In this document: one piece after another, positions 9,560-20,095 of the stretch | Layout of the letters: every line of letters begins with the position of its first letter | How positions within the stretch are numbered: position 1 is the first letter of the stretch | Origin: Periplaneta americana | Lineage: Eukaryota > Arthropoda > Insecta > Blattodea > Blattidae | NCBI RefSeq assembly: GCF_040183065.1 | Contig: NC_091132.1 | Coordinates: 164,576,102 to 164,640,101 of the forward strand | DNA: 64,000 nucleotides | Reading direction: 5' to 3' | Translations under genes and position numbers: made by a program | Notes under the pieces: generated by a model | Database searches by the model: none | Seen by the model: only the letters and a program-made list of their open reading frames with translations | Told to the model about the DNA's origin: nothing

Positions 9560-11337
9560 TGTTAAATTAAGTAAGAATAATTATTATGGGTTTCCATTCT
9601 TTGTAGCATTCGACATAGAAGTGGAAAAATAATAAATGTAGTGTTCCAGCCAAAGTGTCTCCATGCATTTAACTTGTTCACATTTCTGTGTGTTGGGGAG
9701 AGCACAGGACTTTTAACTGAAATGCATTTGCAGGCTTTGTTTCAGTGATTAAACAGTCACTCTGAAGAATGGTCAACTTCATATTCATTGCAATTTATAT
9801 TGCAACTAGAATCAGTACCATTCCCAATTGTAAGAATATTGTGTCATAGTTCTAAGTCATTGTTAAGTAGTTTATCCAGTGAGAAAAAATTATAAAACTA
9901 TAAACTTGTTCATACAAACAGTAAAATTTAAGCAGTTTCATATTATAATAATGTGATACTGGCATTACAATATAATTATGCAGCTGCACATTTTCCTTTT
10001 ACTCTTGCCGCGACCGCGTCAATGCGATAACAAAACAATATCCGACTTCCACAAGGTGTTCAAGAACAAACTTCAGAAAAGATTTACCAATAAGTGGTTT
10101 AAAAACAAATTTCACTGTAAAAAAATGAGTGAGAAAATGCCGCCCTTCTGGAAATTGTCCCCCTAGGAAACTGCCTGGGTTGCCTAGGCCTAAATCCGGC
10201 ACTGCCCCTAAGACATCTCAAAACAATTGATAGACAACCAGTCCCATGGACGGAAATGTACGATATTGTATTGTGTTATAAGTTTTGTATAACAGAATAT
10301 TGCAAATGTAGCCCAACTAACCTCATTGTTTGTTACAAAAATAAAATGTTGGAAATTTAATAGACATTAATACTACTTAGTATTTATATCGTTTATTTGA
10401 CAAAAAAAAAATGCAATAATAAAATTATTATATTTCGTAGTTCTTATAAATTACTGCAGATATACTCTACTAGAACAGCTGTCATGGTTCCATTTGCATT
10501 ATGGTCTGGGATTTTTCAAACAACTAATTTCGGAACAATGTAACAGTTAGGTGATCGTTACATTCTGTCAGTTGCATGTTGTCATTTTGAAATTGTTCTT
10601 TCGAACTTACTAGTATAGTGGAAGGCCTTCGTTTTTCATGAATGTTTGTAAAAACTATTAGGCAATCAAAGGTGATTTAATATGTTTGTACATAGACCTA
10701 CTGTATTGTACGTTATTCGTCTTCTGTGCCCACCCCTTCCTCGGCGATGCAATCAGTGCCGAGCGATAATCAGTGACTTGTAGACAGAGGACGTGGTGTA
10801 AGCAGCCGGTTGAGTACAAACGCTTTACTTGTCTTTAAGCATTGGAGGAACACACAGCAGATACCCTACAAGTTTCAACTTAAAGTTTTGTCTGACAAGT
10901 ATTATTCAAGATCCACTTTCACAAATGAAATGATTTTGAAAGTAACTAGTCGTGGATAGAGGGGATTTTGAACCTAACAGTGATTTCAGCAAGCCTTTTG
11001 CATGAAATTTAGTGACTTTTGGAACTTAAAGAAATATAATTCAATAAAACTTATATTTGGCCATGTATTGGTGCGCATAACTCAGTTGTGGAAATATGTC
11101 CTTAAACAGTTTTAAATATAGAGTACTCTTGTAACATGTGTTAGTATTTGTTATTTTGCATTATATTTTGTGTACAAATTGCTGTATTGTGTATTTCTTT
11201 AGTACTTGTGGTCATTGGTTTTTTTTTTATGATGAGTGGGGAAGATTTATTTTTGTTAATTGTGTTCATGATTGGTTTTACACTTAATTAAATAGTGCAT
11301 ATGCTAAGCTGTATGGTGGCAATGGGAAGGAGGATGG
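9560..11337. other. 3' flank of copy A, mostly unannotated
   Basis: Shared with 50690-52487. A possible polyadenylation signal AATAAA lies at 9631-9636 (copy B has TATAAA there). Near 10165-10207 the sequence 'tgcctaggcctaaatccggcactg' ends like a hAT terminal inverted repeat read inward (CAGTGCCGGATTTAGG on the other strand). The matching other end was not found, so it is a truncated terminus. The rest shows no coding signal on either strand. Confidence 0.5.
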
Positions 11338-11890
11338 TCTGCACAAGAGGGAAACAAATTACGAAATATAAAGAATACTGTTTGAGTTTGGGATTTGTCC
11401 ACAAGATCGTCACGACACGAGGAGGTTTTACTAACCCGGTTGAGGATTGAAGATTGGCTACTGTCATCTGACACATGGCCATCTCCTACGTGGCGAGCCT
11501 CAGCCAGGGTGTGATATGTGCCGTGTTCCACTTACGGTGGAACATTTTTTATTGCTTTGCAGAAAATATGACTGTCTGCCGGCATTATGGTATTCGGCTG
11601 ACATAGAAGTTGAGAGAAAAGAGAAGATGTGAGGAAAATTTTAGTCAGACTCTTTGGTTAGAATTTGCACATTGAGACATCTGCATTGGTATAAAAACTC
11701 TTCTTCGATCCTGTTCCTAATGTCTTGGATGAAGAGGAAAATTTAATGGGATGTTTAGAAGATGATTGTGGTTTTCACATTTTAAAAAATGGCCTATGAA
11801 GGAATATTTGATCAATGTAGTTTAATTAGGTAAATTGGTTCCAAAGCTACTTCATAAAATGACTGCAATAATCTTTCGATGTGTACCTTA
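11338..11890 (+). pseudogene. LINE ORF2 RNase-H-end remnant and 3' tail (copy A)
   Basis: The frame at 11447-11632 reads 'IGYCHLTHGHLLRGEPQPG', 'CDMCRVPLTVEHFLLLC'. This is the C-H-C type zinc-like motif that follows RNase H in R1/Jockey-type LINE proteins ('LTHG-L------P-C--C-----T--H-L--C'). The segment before it (11350-11446) is frame-broken. The AT-rich 3' side to about 11890 looks like its 3' UTR. It is present in both copies, so it is old. Confidence 0.65.
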
Positions 11891-12085
11891 AATCAAAAGG
11901 ACAAGCATGTCCAGCATTGTCACAAGCAATACCAATAGTCTCAGAACTTCGAGCATTAAAGTTCGAAGACTCAGAGAAACCGTTTCCGTCAAAATCAACG
12001 AAACTCTAGCTCGTTGGTCAAAATTGACGGATTTTCAACCTAACGGAGGGAAACAAATGGCTTCAGTCGCCCGTCAAAGCCATTT

Positions 12086-12218
12086 GTTAAAAGAATTAAA
12101 AAGCACAGTAGCTAAAAAAGTCAAAAGGGGATATAAATCGTATTTTATAGCGGAAATTACGATATACATCGCCTTTTGACCTTTGTAGCTACTGTGGTTT
12201 GTAATTCTTTCATTTTTC
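12086..12218. mobile_element. Fold-back MITE (copy A)
   Basis: An inverted repeat of roughly 55 bp per arm. The left arm contains 'cacagtagctaaaaaagtc' and the right arm ends 'gtagctactgtggtttg'. The centre is 'gtattttatagcggaaatta'. The same hairpin occurs at 53273-53398, so it predates the duplication. It has no coding capacity. Confidence 0.65.
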
Positions 12219-12608
12219 TAGGGATTTTACTTTCTCTTTGAACAGCCCTGCCCGCGCTGTATCATGTTAAGGATTCACCTGTTTCAGATATCCTGGTAAT
12301 CAAGTCAGAGGTTGAAGAACTGCTATTTTAATCAAGACTGCTAAATAAGTTGTGATAAAATTTGCTTTTTATTATATATTGATATGTTGAGTGGGACTTG
12401 TTTACTTTTTTTTATTATTTTGACGGATTCTGACGGATTTCAAGGTGTAAACCAGAGTCTAATATATACAGTCGCGCAACTTCAACACTTTTTTTTGCCA
12501 ACATTCACGACACTAGCGCTCAAGCGGCAGGCAAGGCACTGGTCATAGGGTTGATACAGCCAGCACGTGCTTTAAAGGCATGCGAGATGTTATAATAACG
12601 TTTTAATC

Positions 12609-12728
12609 ATGCGTCGGAATAAAGGCAATGTGTGCAATGACGAAAATTGTAGTAACAAGTTTAAATCTCCGAATTTGTCCTTCTTCAGATTCTCTAAAAA
12701 CCAAGAGAAAATCATAATTCAGTCATAA
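12609..12728 (+). pseudogene. THAP-domain N-terminal fragment of a P-like transposase
   Basis: The 39-codon frame begins 'MRRNKGNVCNDENCSNKF' and continues 'SPNLSFFRFSKNQEK' to a stop. C-x4-C, 'CSN' and 'FFRF-K' match the first half of a THAP zinc-binding DNA domain. The second Cys/His pair is absent after the stop, so the domain is truncated or a splice is needed. It sits about 150 bp inside the left TIR, as in P elements. Confidence 0.55.
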
Positions 12729-13277
12729 CCTATAATCCACGCTGTAGGTAGCCTACGTATTGTGTTTTATAAAACATTTATTAGTTATCAGTTACCTATT
12801 TGTATGTCAGGAAGGAGAGTTTAAATAAAAACAAAGTAAATATCTGTTACAGTATATTACTGTTTTGCAGAAATCATGTGTAGGCCTAAATATGTAACCA
12901 TTCCGATTTTGGATAATGTATCTACAGTTTTTAATGCAAGTAATTCCATAATTTTTGTATTCGTGTTTTTTTCTTTATATTTTTCAAAAGTTGAATGTCA
13001 TATTGCATTCAAGTAGGGATTGTGGTGTTAATTTTTTCAAGAATTCATGGCGTATTATAATCCTTTTGCAAAATATTCACTTCTTGAATAAATCCAGACT
13101 GTGTCGATAAATTTCTCATGTGTTGGTGTAGATTCATGTGGCAGACTTATTAAGTTCTCAAGAAATAAGAGAGCATTTTTAAATTTAATATAAAAAATCC
13201 AAGCAATCTTTTCTGTAATAATTTGCAAGACTGTTATTGGTGTTGATTTTACATTACCAGTGATTATTTGAGCCGTT

Positions 13278-13502
13278 CAGAGCAGAAGTGGTATAAGTCA
13301 AAATTAGGTAATGAGGTTTAAAGTAAACATTCTGTAAAATACAGAGCAAAGTAGCAATTAATACAGTATATCCTTCGTGCTATTCACTGACTACTAATAG
13401 TTTAAATAAATTCAATATTAACTGCTACTTTGCGCTGTATTTTACAGAATGTTTACTTTAACCCTCATTACCCATTTTTGACTTACACCACTTCTGCTCT
13501 GA
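13278..13502. repeat. Long inverted repeat inside the P-like element
   Basis: Left arm 13278-13360 ('cagagcagaagtggtataag' ... 'gagcaaagtagcaatta') pairs with right arm 13418-13502 ('taactgctactttgcgctgt' ... 'acaccacttctgctctg'). The loop is about 57 bp. It may be a MITE or a replication-born fold-back within the host element. Confidence 0.7.
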
Positions 13503-14299
13503 AAATAAAATTAGGCCTACATTTTCTGAGTTATTTGAAGTTACAATTTTTTCAACAAAGTTGTGTATTCATTTGTTCTCACCTACGTCATAATAACAGT
13601 AAGTGCATGTAAATTACGTATTATATAGGTAGGGTAAGTTAAAATTAACCCTAGGATGCATAACATGGGTCCATTGGACCCAGCGGAATATTTAAGAATT
13701 ATTATCTATATAACTAATTCACATTGTGACTCTGCCCTCTAGGTATGCTACTCTTGTTACTTCCTTTATACACCTATAGCACATTTGGTATTTTATTCAT
13801 TTGTTTTATATACGTTTTTTATTCGTGTTCATATATACTACACTTTTACATGACATGGGTCCAATAGACCCGTTGCATTAAATTATTTTATTACCGTAAG
13901 AATTATTGTCGTCTGCCATCTAAACAGAATCCTATGAACTACAAGAGCATATTTTCATGAATTGGCAAGATTGCAGCACTTGGAAATTAAAATTTCGACG
14001 ATGATTAGGAATATATATCTCCAGCAAATGATGAAAATACTCCGGATGAAGATGAAGTTTCTTCTGCAGAACTGGATAGTGATGGTGTAAGAATGAAGAT
14101 GAAAGCTGGATGCCTATTTCACACCAGGTCGACAATCAAAACACATCAGTAGGATGACATGGAGGACAAAAACTCCTGCTCAGAGTAAACATCCTGTCCA
14201 CAACACTGTAAGATTTGTATCAGGTTCTTGAAGGGGTATAGAAACAGCTACTCTCAGAGGTGCCTGGGATTTATTTATCACAGAGTATTTTGGATGAAA

Positions 14300-15573
14300 C
14301 TGTGAGATATACCAACTAAGAAGCAAAAAGGTTTTACCTGCTGAAGGAAATAAATTGGTAAGAAATATCAATAGATGTAATGGTTGCTTTTTTGGAATTT
14401 TGTTGCACATGAGAGCAGACAAATCTTGGGATATTCCAATAAAAGAACTTTTTCTTGGCAAATTTTTCAATCCATTATATAGAGCATTATTTTATTTACC
14501 TCGGGCTAGCGTTTCTTACCCGAGGAGGAGACACTACACTATGGTGTATTCACAGCTGCTGGCGGGTATGCTCTCTACCTCTTCCTGCTGCATGACGGGG
14601 CACAGAACGTTGCTCCGCTTACCCTTTACTCATTTCAGCGACTGCTGACGACTACTGATATAGAGCTAAAATGTCTGTGAATCATTTTGAAGTATGAGAA
14701 GATTTTTAAGTTTCGATGGTATGAGAACACGGAAGGTTAGATTACAAACAGATAAACTTGTTTTATTTCTTATGTGTGGCAAATATTTACGGAACTGTGC
14801 AGAAAAGTAATGGTCCCACAACCAAATGTCACAATAGATGAACACCTGGTTTCGTTTAGAGGCCGTTGTAGTTTTGTACAATATATGCCAAAGAAGCCAG
14901 TGAAATACGAGATAATAATTATGTAGATGTGTGAAGGAGAAACTGGCTATGCCATTCACGGGATTGTGTATACAGGGGAAAAAAACCGAAGAACCGCCAC
15001 AGAAGGATTTGGCTCTCAATATTGTGAAGTTTCTAAATCGCTCTGAGCTTGGTACAGCCCGAAATATCACCATGGACAATTATTTTATGTGTACCTTTGG
15101 CGCAATATATATTGGAGAAGAAAATGACAATAAGTGGGATCAATTAGACCAAACAAGAGAGGCATTCCAAAAGAAATGAAATCCAATGCAAAACCGGCCA
15201 GTGAACAAAAGTGTATTTATATTTCACAAGGACATGACAATAGTTAGTTTTTGCCCAAAGAAAAACAAATGCGCTATTCTGCTAAGTACTCTAATAATGC
15301 TGTTCACGAACATCACCCAAAAAGAAACCTGAGAATGTAAAATTCTATAGTCGCACTAAGGTTGGTGTTGATGTAATGGATCAGAAACTGCACAATTATA
15401 CTTGTAAAATGCAAACCAAACGCTGGCCCATGGAACTTTGGTGTAACATTTTGGATGTAATTGCATTCATTCTGTATTGTACCCAGCACCCCAGGTACCA
15501 TAGGACTTTTACACAAGAGGAGACTATTCATCAAAAAGATATCAATGAAAATGGTCCAACCATACATAATTAG
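14300..15573 (+). pseudogene. Decayed piggyBac-type transposase
   Basis: Plus-strand pieces in changing frames: 'NRCNGCFFGILLHMRADKSW', then 'NVTIDEHLVSFRGRC', 'MPKKPVKYEI', 'MDNYFMC', and 'GVDVMDQKLHNYTCKM' followed by 'TKRWPMELWCNILDVI'. The order (V--DE---F-GR--F-QY-P-KP-K, then D-YF, then GVD--DQ...RWP----) is that of DDE_Tnp_1_7 transposases of piggyBac elements. Several frameshifts and stops make it non-functional. Confidence 0.85.
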
Positions 15574-15788
15574 AAGATCGTTCAATCCCGTCTGCGTAAG
15601 TCGATTTATGTGGACATGGAGAAGTACATCGCTAACCTAGGTAGTAGTGTGCAAAGTAGCAGTAACAGTGGTGGCAACCATCAAAACAAGAACAGGGGAT
15701 GTTTCCTATTTCCTACCGTGACAGATAGAAATACCAAATCTATCTGCTATGTGTACAAATAATGTTTGTCAGGAACATAGTACAATCG

Positions 15789-16120
15789 CAGTGGCGTCGT
15801 GGTCTAAGGCATCCTGCCTAGTACTCGCGTTACTGAATGCACGCTGGTTTGAATCCTCATGGGGGAAGAAATTTTCTCATGAAATTTCGGCCAGTGTATG
15901 GGATCGGTGCCCATCCAGCATCGTGATGCACATGGGGAGCTACGATAGATAGCGAAAATCCGGCTATGCTGTGAGGATCATTGTGCTAACCACACGATAC
16001 CTCCGTTCTGGTTGGATGATCGTCGACCTCTGCTTCGGCATGTGAACGTGAGGACGGCATCCAGCTGACCAGTCTTCACACTTCATGGGCTATATCGCCA
16101 TAGATTTACTTTACTTTACT
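15789..16120 (+). mobile_element. tRNA-derived SINE inserted in the piggyBac-like element
   Basis: The head 'cagtggcgtcgtggtctaag' carries a box A-like GTGGTCTAAGGC and a box B-like GGTTTGAATCC about 55 bp later. The body is followed by a (tttac)n tail. It is flanked by a 12-bp target duplication, atagtacaatcg at 15777-15788 and atagtacagtcg at 16121-16132. This is the innermost of four nested layers. Confidence 0.8.
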
Positions 16121-17302
16121 ATAGTACAGTCGTGTGTAGTAATTGTGAAGACTGATAAGATATATCTGTAATTGTGTGGTTATTCCTTACTGTTTCTTCT
16201 TCTTCTATCTCGTGGATACATTATATTATCATCTTATATAAATGAATATATGTGTTTGTGTTGCAACAAGAAATTATTTTCACTTGCTACTTAGTTATAA
16301 ATCTATATTATTTCCTTTGCCCACAAAAAACTTTAGGAACCTACATCATATTCTTGTAGAAATAAATGAATATAATATATGTTTGTATATCCACATGTTA
16401 CTTAGTTATAAAATTGTCTATTATTTTACACAATTAAAACTCCTAAATTCAAATTAGATAAAATAATTGATTAATATTATTCCATTTTACGTGTAATTCC
16501 TCATTAAATAGCATACGGGTCCAATGGACCCATGTTATGTAAATGTGTAGGAAAAGTAGCTCATGCATCCTAGGGTTAAGCTTATGTGCGAAAACTGGAA
16601 ATGTAATGTAAAATGCGGTAACTTTCCATAAAAATTTAAACCATAATATCAGCACTATTAGCGACTCAAAATAATAATAAAAAAAAATTGAAAAATAATG
16701 AACTTCATAAATCAATGTCTGTCAAATTAAGGTTTTAATCTTCACCTTTTTTAGTTGTAAGATTACCTCAGCGGCCGAGTTTACCCCAATTTGCGGTATG
16801 GATGATAGTTAATTTCTCAGGAAATAGGGAGAGGAGTTCACCACGCGATGTACCCTACGAGATATGCGCTACAATTTTGACTCTTCTCACAGGAAATATA
16901 GAGTTCCAATGGTTTATAAATATATTTAGGAATGAATTGAATTAACCGTCCACGTACAAACAATTATATTATTTCAAACCATGATAAGTGATCAGGGCCA
17001 TGATTCAGTTGTAAGGAGCAGAAAGAATTACATTTATTCCCAGCTTCTGAAACTTGTAGATTAACTGCGTGTGAAATTCTTCCAGGATTCTAAAGTAGAA
17101 TTAGTAAATACCTATACAATTATTGTATAGCATAAAAATATAAAATAAATTACGCAAAACCCGTTTTCTGATGTGTTATATGTCGTGTGCACACTTTTAA
17201 CTTGCCTGCCGCTAGAGGGCTACTGTCGCGCCAGCTGTCAAATGTTGGCATATTTTAGACGTATGAGTTGCGTGACTGTATCTATTAGACTGTGGTGTAA
17301 AC

Positions 17303-18214
17303 TCTGATACAATTTATGTCTTGGCAACACTGGTGCTCTTTTTTTTCACGGCATCATTGTTCTCTGTGCTTGATTTGTTTCTATGGCAATAAAGTTCTAC
17401 TCTGTGTTTCAGCTTTCGTACAAGTGCAATAAATTGTTGATGAGGTAGGTTACAATTAATAATTCTAAGAGATATTAAACATTTAAAAGTATACAAGTTT
17501 AATGTTTTTACTCTTCTTCCAGTTTCATTATAACCCCTGAACTGACCCACTAAGCCATGGTTACCGTAAGTCAGCATTTATGCGGACATGGCCGCTTTTT
17601 GATAATAAAAATACTCGTCCGCACACATTTTTGGAAATCCTGTAATTTGATAAAGTTTTATTTGTTCAATTCTGAGGAAATTTCAGTATACGGATTCCTC
17701 ACTGACAATTATATCTTAAAATACAATAAAGAGCAGATTTGTCTGCGTTTGTCAAATGCGCATCATCATGCTTACGAAAAGGCTGTTTCCAGTGCCAATA
17801 ATTTATTTTTTGTGCACAAGGTTGGAATTTTGAAGTAAGAGGTAAAGGAAAGAATCCGTGTTCTGAAATTTATCCCAATTTTGTTTCGTTTGGTCTCGTT
17901 GCTGTGAGTTGTGAGCAGCAATTGCAGTGTATATGATTGTTAAATGTATAAATCTTATTTATCCCAGACGCATCCTTCAATAAGTTAATTGTAAATTGTA
18001 GTGAGGTTATCAAGCAAATTATTCAATTTCCTGGATTAGACTTACCACCTATTCTGTGGAAGACTCGTTTCAGTGAAATTTAATTTTCGACATTTTATAT
18101 GCAAACCTATGTTTGACTATTTGTATAGTAAGTAATAAGGAAGTGTTAAATAAAATTCGATTTAATAATAAATATGCAGGAGCAACAGAAGTGATATAAC
18201 TGACGTAATAACGT
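17303..18214. other. Shared non-coding stretch before the 141-bp array (copy A)
   Basis: Matches 53764-54644. Short frames on both strands are not conserved in frame between the copies. I see no motif or RNA gene. Confidence 0.5.
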
Positions 18215-19140
18215 TTCAGCTATCTAACAGACGTTAATTAAATTTTACACAGTAGTTACAGGTAGCATATATGTTTTGTACAGAAACTCTAATTACGTTG
18301 ATATAAGGGGAACTGCCTCTTATATGGAGCGCTATTAAACAAAATTAGTAACTTTTCTCCGATCTGACAGATTTTTATGAAATTTTACACAGTAGTTATA
18401 GGTAGTACATTTGTTTTGTATACAAACTTTGATGACGTTGGCATAAGGGGAACTGCCACTTATAGGGGGATGCATTTAGACAAAATTAGTAACTCTTCTC
18501 CGATCTAACAGATTTTTATGAAATTTTACACAGTAGCTACAGGTAGTAGATTTGTTTTGTATACAAACTTTGATGACGTTGGCATAAGGGGAACTGTCAC
18601 TTCTAGGGGGATGCATTTAGACAAAATTAGCAACGTTTCTCTGATCTAACAGATTTTTATGAAATTTTACACAGTAGCTAGAGGTAGTACATTTGTTTTA
18701 TATATAAACTTTGATGACGTTGGGATAAGGTGAACTGCCACTTATAGGGGGATGCATGTAGACAAAATTAGTAACTTTTCTCCGATCTAATAGATTTTTA
18801 TGAAATTTTGCACAGTAGCTACAGGTAGTACATTTGTTTTGTATACAAACATTGATGACGTTGGTATAAGGGGAACTGCCACTTATATATAGGTGGATGG
18901 ATTTAGACAAAATTAGTAACTTTTCTTCTACCTAAAAGATCTTGATGAAACTTGATACAATAGTTACAGGTAGTACATTTGTTTAGTATAGAAACTCTGA
19001 TGACCTTGGTATTAGGTGAACTGCCACTTATATGTGGATGTATTTAGTAAAAATTAGTAACTTTTCTTCTACTTAAAAGATTTTCATGAAACTTTACACA
19101 GTAGCTACAGGTAGTACATTTGTTTTGTATACAATCTCTA
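18215..19140. repeat. 141-bp tandem repeat array, about 7 units (copy A)
   Basis: Each unit contains 'acacagtagctacaggtagt', 'tttgttttgtatacaaac', 'gatgacgttgg' and 'aaggggaactgcc'. The aactgcc landmark recurs at 18311, 18451, 18592, 18733, 18874 and 19019, giving a period of 140-145 bp. Copy B has only about four units plus a part. No open frame runs through it. Confidence 0.9.
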
Positions 19141-19508
19141 ATGCTCTGGATTGACTTTGTTTCGACTTCAAATTTGCTGTTTTTTTCCAGGGGTAATTTT
19201 TCTCTAAATTGTCATTACTATCACGATGAGAACCTAATTTAATAATAAGTAGCTCACTAAGCCAATGTTCATTTCCTTAAAGAAATCTCATATGCTTTAT
19301 TCTTTTGCTCTCCAACGATGAATTGTCTTACGGGAAAATGTAACATTTTATGTGCTATTGTACCTTTTGGGCATTCGGAAGCTTATCTGATACACAATTA
19401 ATAATCTGTCACCTTGCATTCCTGAATTGTACTTTGGAAGCAGATTTGGGTCTCAGATATTTAATTAACTGCAATCGAGAAAAATTGCACTACAGCTCCT
19501 GGAAATAA

Positions 19509-20048
19509 AAAAATATATTTTAATTTAGACCTTGGAGGAGAATGATGTCACGGACATGATGAAAGTTCATCTTCATCTAATATGGGAAATTTTCAAGAAC
19601 TTCTGTCACTTTTAATTTCATCGAGTCCATTAGACAGAGTCTGTCACTTTCAATTTCATCGAGTCCATTAGACAGAGTAATCCACTTTTATAACAAAACT
19701 CCGACACATATAATATATTATGAACGTCAAATTATCTATTTTTATTTATTTACTAGCTGAAAGCACCCGGCATTGTCCAGGTTGTCCTTTTTTTTTTTCT
19801 TTTTATAATTAAATTGGCTGTTAGACTTTTCGGAAAACTCAGAAACTCAACTATAAACAACCAAAACGAATTGTCTTTATTAAGCTTTTCTCGCCATAAA
19901 GATGAGTTTTTAAATAGTGTCACTTACATGAACTAATGAACTTCTTAGCCAAATGTTTGAAAGGATTTACTCAATTTAAAACAACTGTAGATCAGGCAAC
20001 GAAAGAAAACATTTCATCTCTTACCTTACATTCAAACGTTTTTTAATT

Positions 20049-20095
<47 letters not shown>

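Larger units (their letters stand above)
13649..16575 (+). mobile_element. piggyBac-like transposon nested in the P-like element
   Basis: It is flanked by TTAA on both sides (13645-13648 and 16576-16579). It has perfect 13-bp terminal inverted repeats, CCCTAGGATGCAT, and a subterminal 'aacatgggtcca-tggaccc' palindrome at both ends. The CCCTAG start and TTAA target are piggyBac hallmarks. The internal transposase is broken (see 14300-15573), and a SINE is inserted at 15789-16120. Confidence 0.9.
12453..17294 (+). mobile_element. P-element-like transposon with nested insertions (copy A only)
   Basis: Both sides carry the 8-bp direct repeat gtgtaaac (12445-12452 and 17295-17302). Copy B has a near-identical single site near 53646-53653 (gtgttaac). 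The terminal inverted repeats are about 30 bp: left CAGAGTCTAATATATACAGT, right (inverted) CACAGTCTAATAGATACAGT, each followed by C-CGCAACT. Just inside the left end is a THAP-like peptide (12609-12728). An 8-bp duplication, about 31-bp TIRs and a THAP domain fit the P superfamily. Without the nested piggyBac it is only about 1.9 kb, so it is a non-autonomous or deleted copy. Confidence 0.7.
1..19508. repeat. Segmental duplication, copy A
   Basis: This block matches 38481-56450 in the same order and orientation, both in the coding exon and in non-coding DNA and old transposon scraps. The left end may lie outside the window, because homology already exists at base 1 (compare 38481 onward). The right end falls near 19508, just after a shared stretch reading 'tgcactac', beyond which the copies differ. 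The match is broken by insertions private to one copy. Boundaries were read by eye; an alignment would shift them by tens of bases. Confidence 0.9.

Noticed and set aside
12469-17281. Mariner-type element with TA ends cagtcgcgcaact...agttgcgtgactg
   Set aside because: The inverted repeat continues outward to CAGAG/CACAG, and an exact 8-bp duplication flanks that longer form, so TA here is internal.
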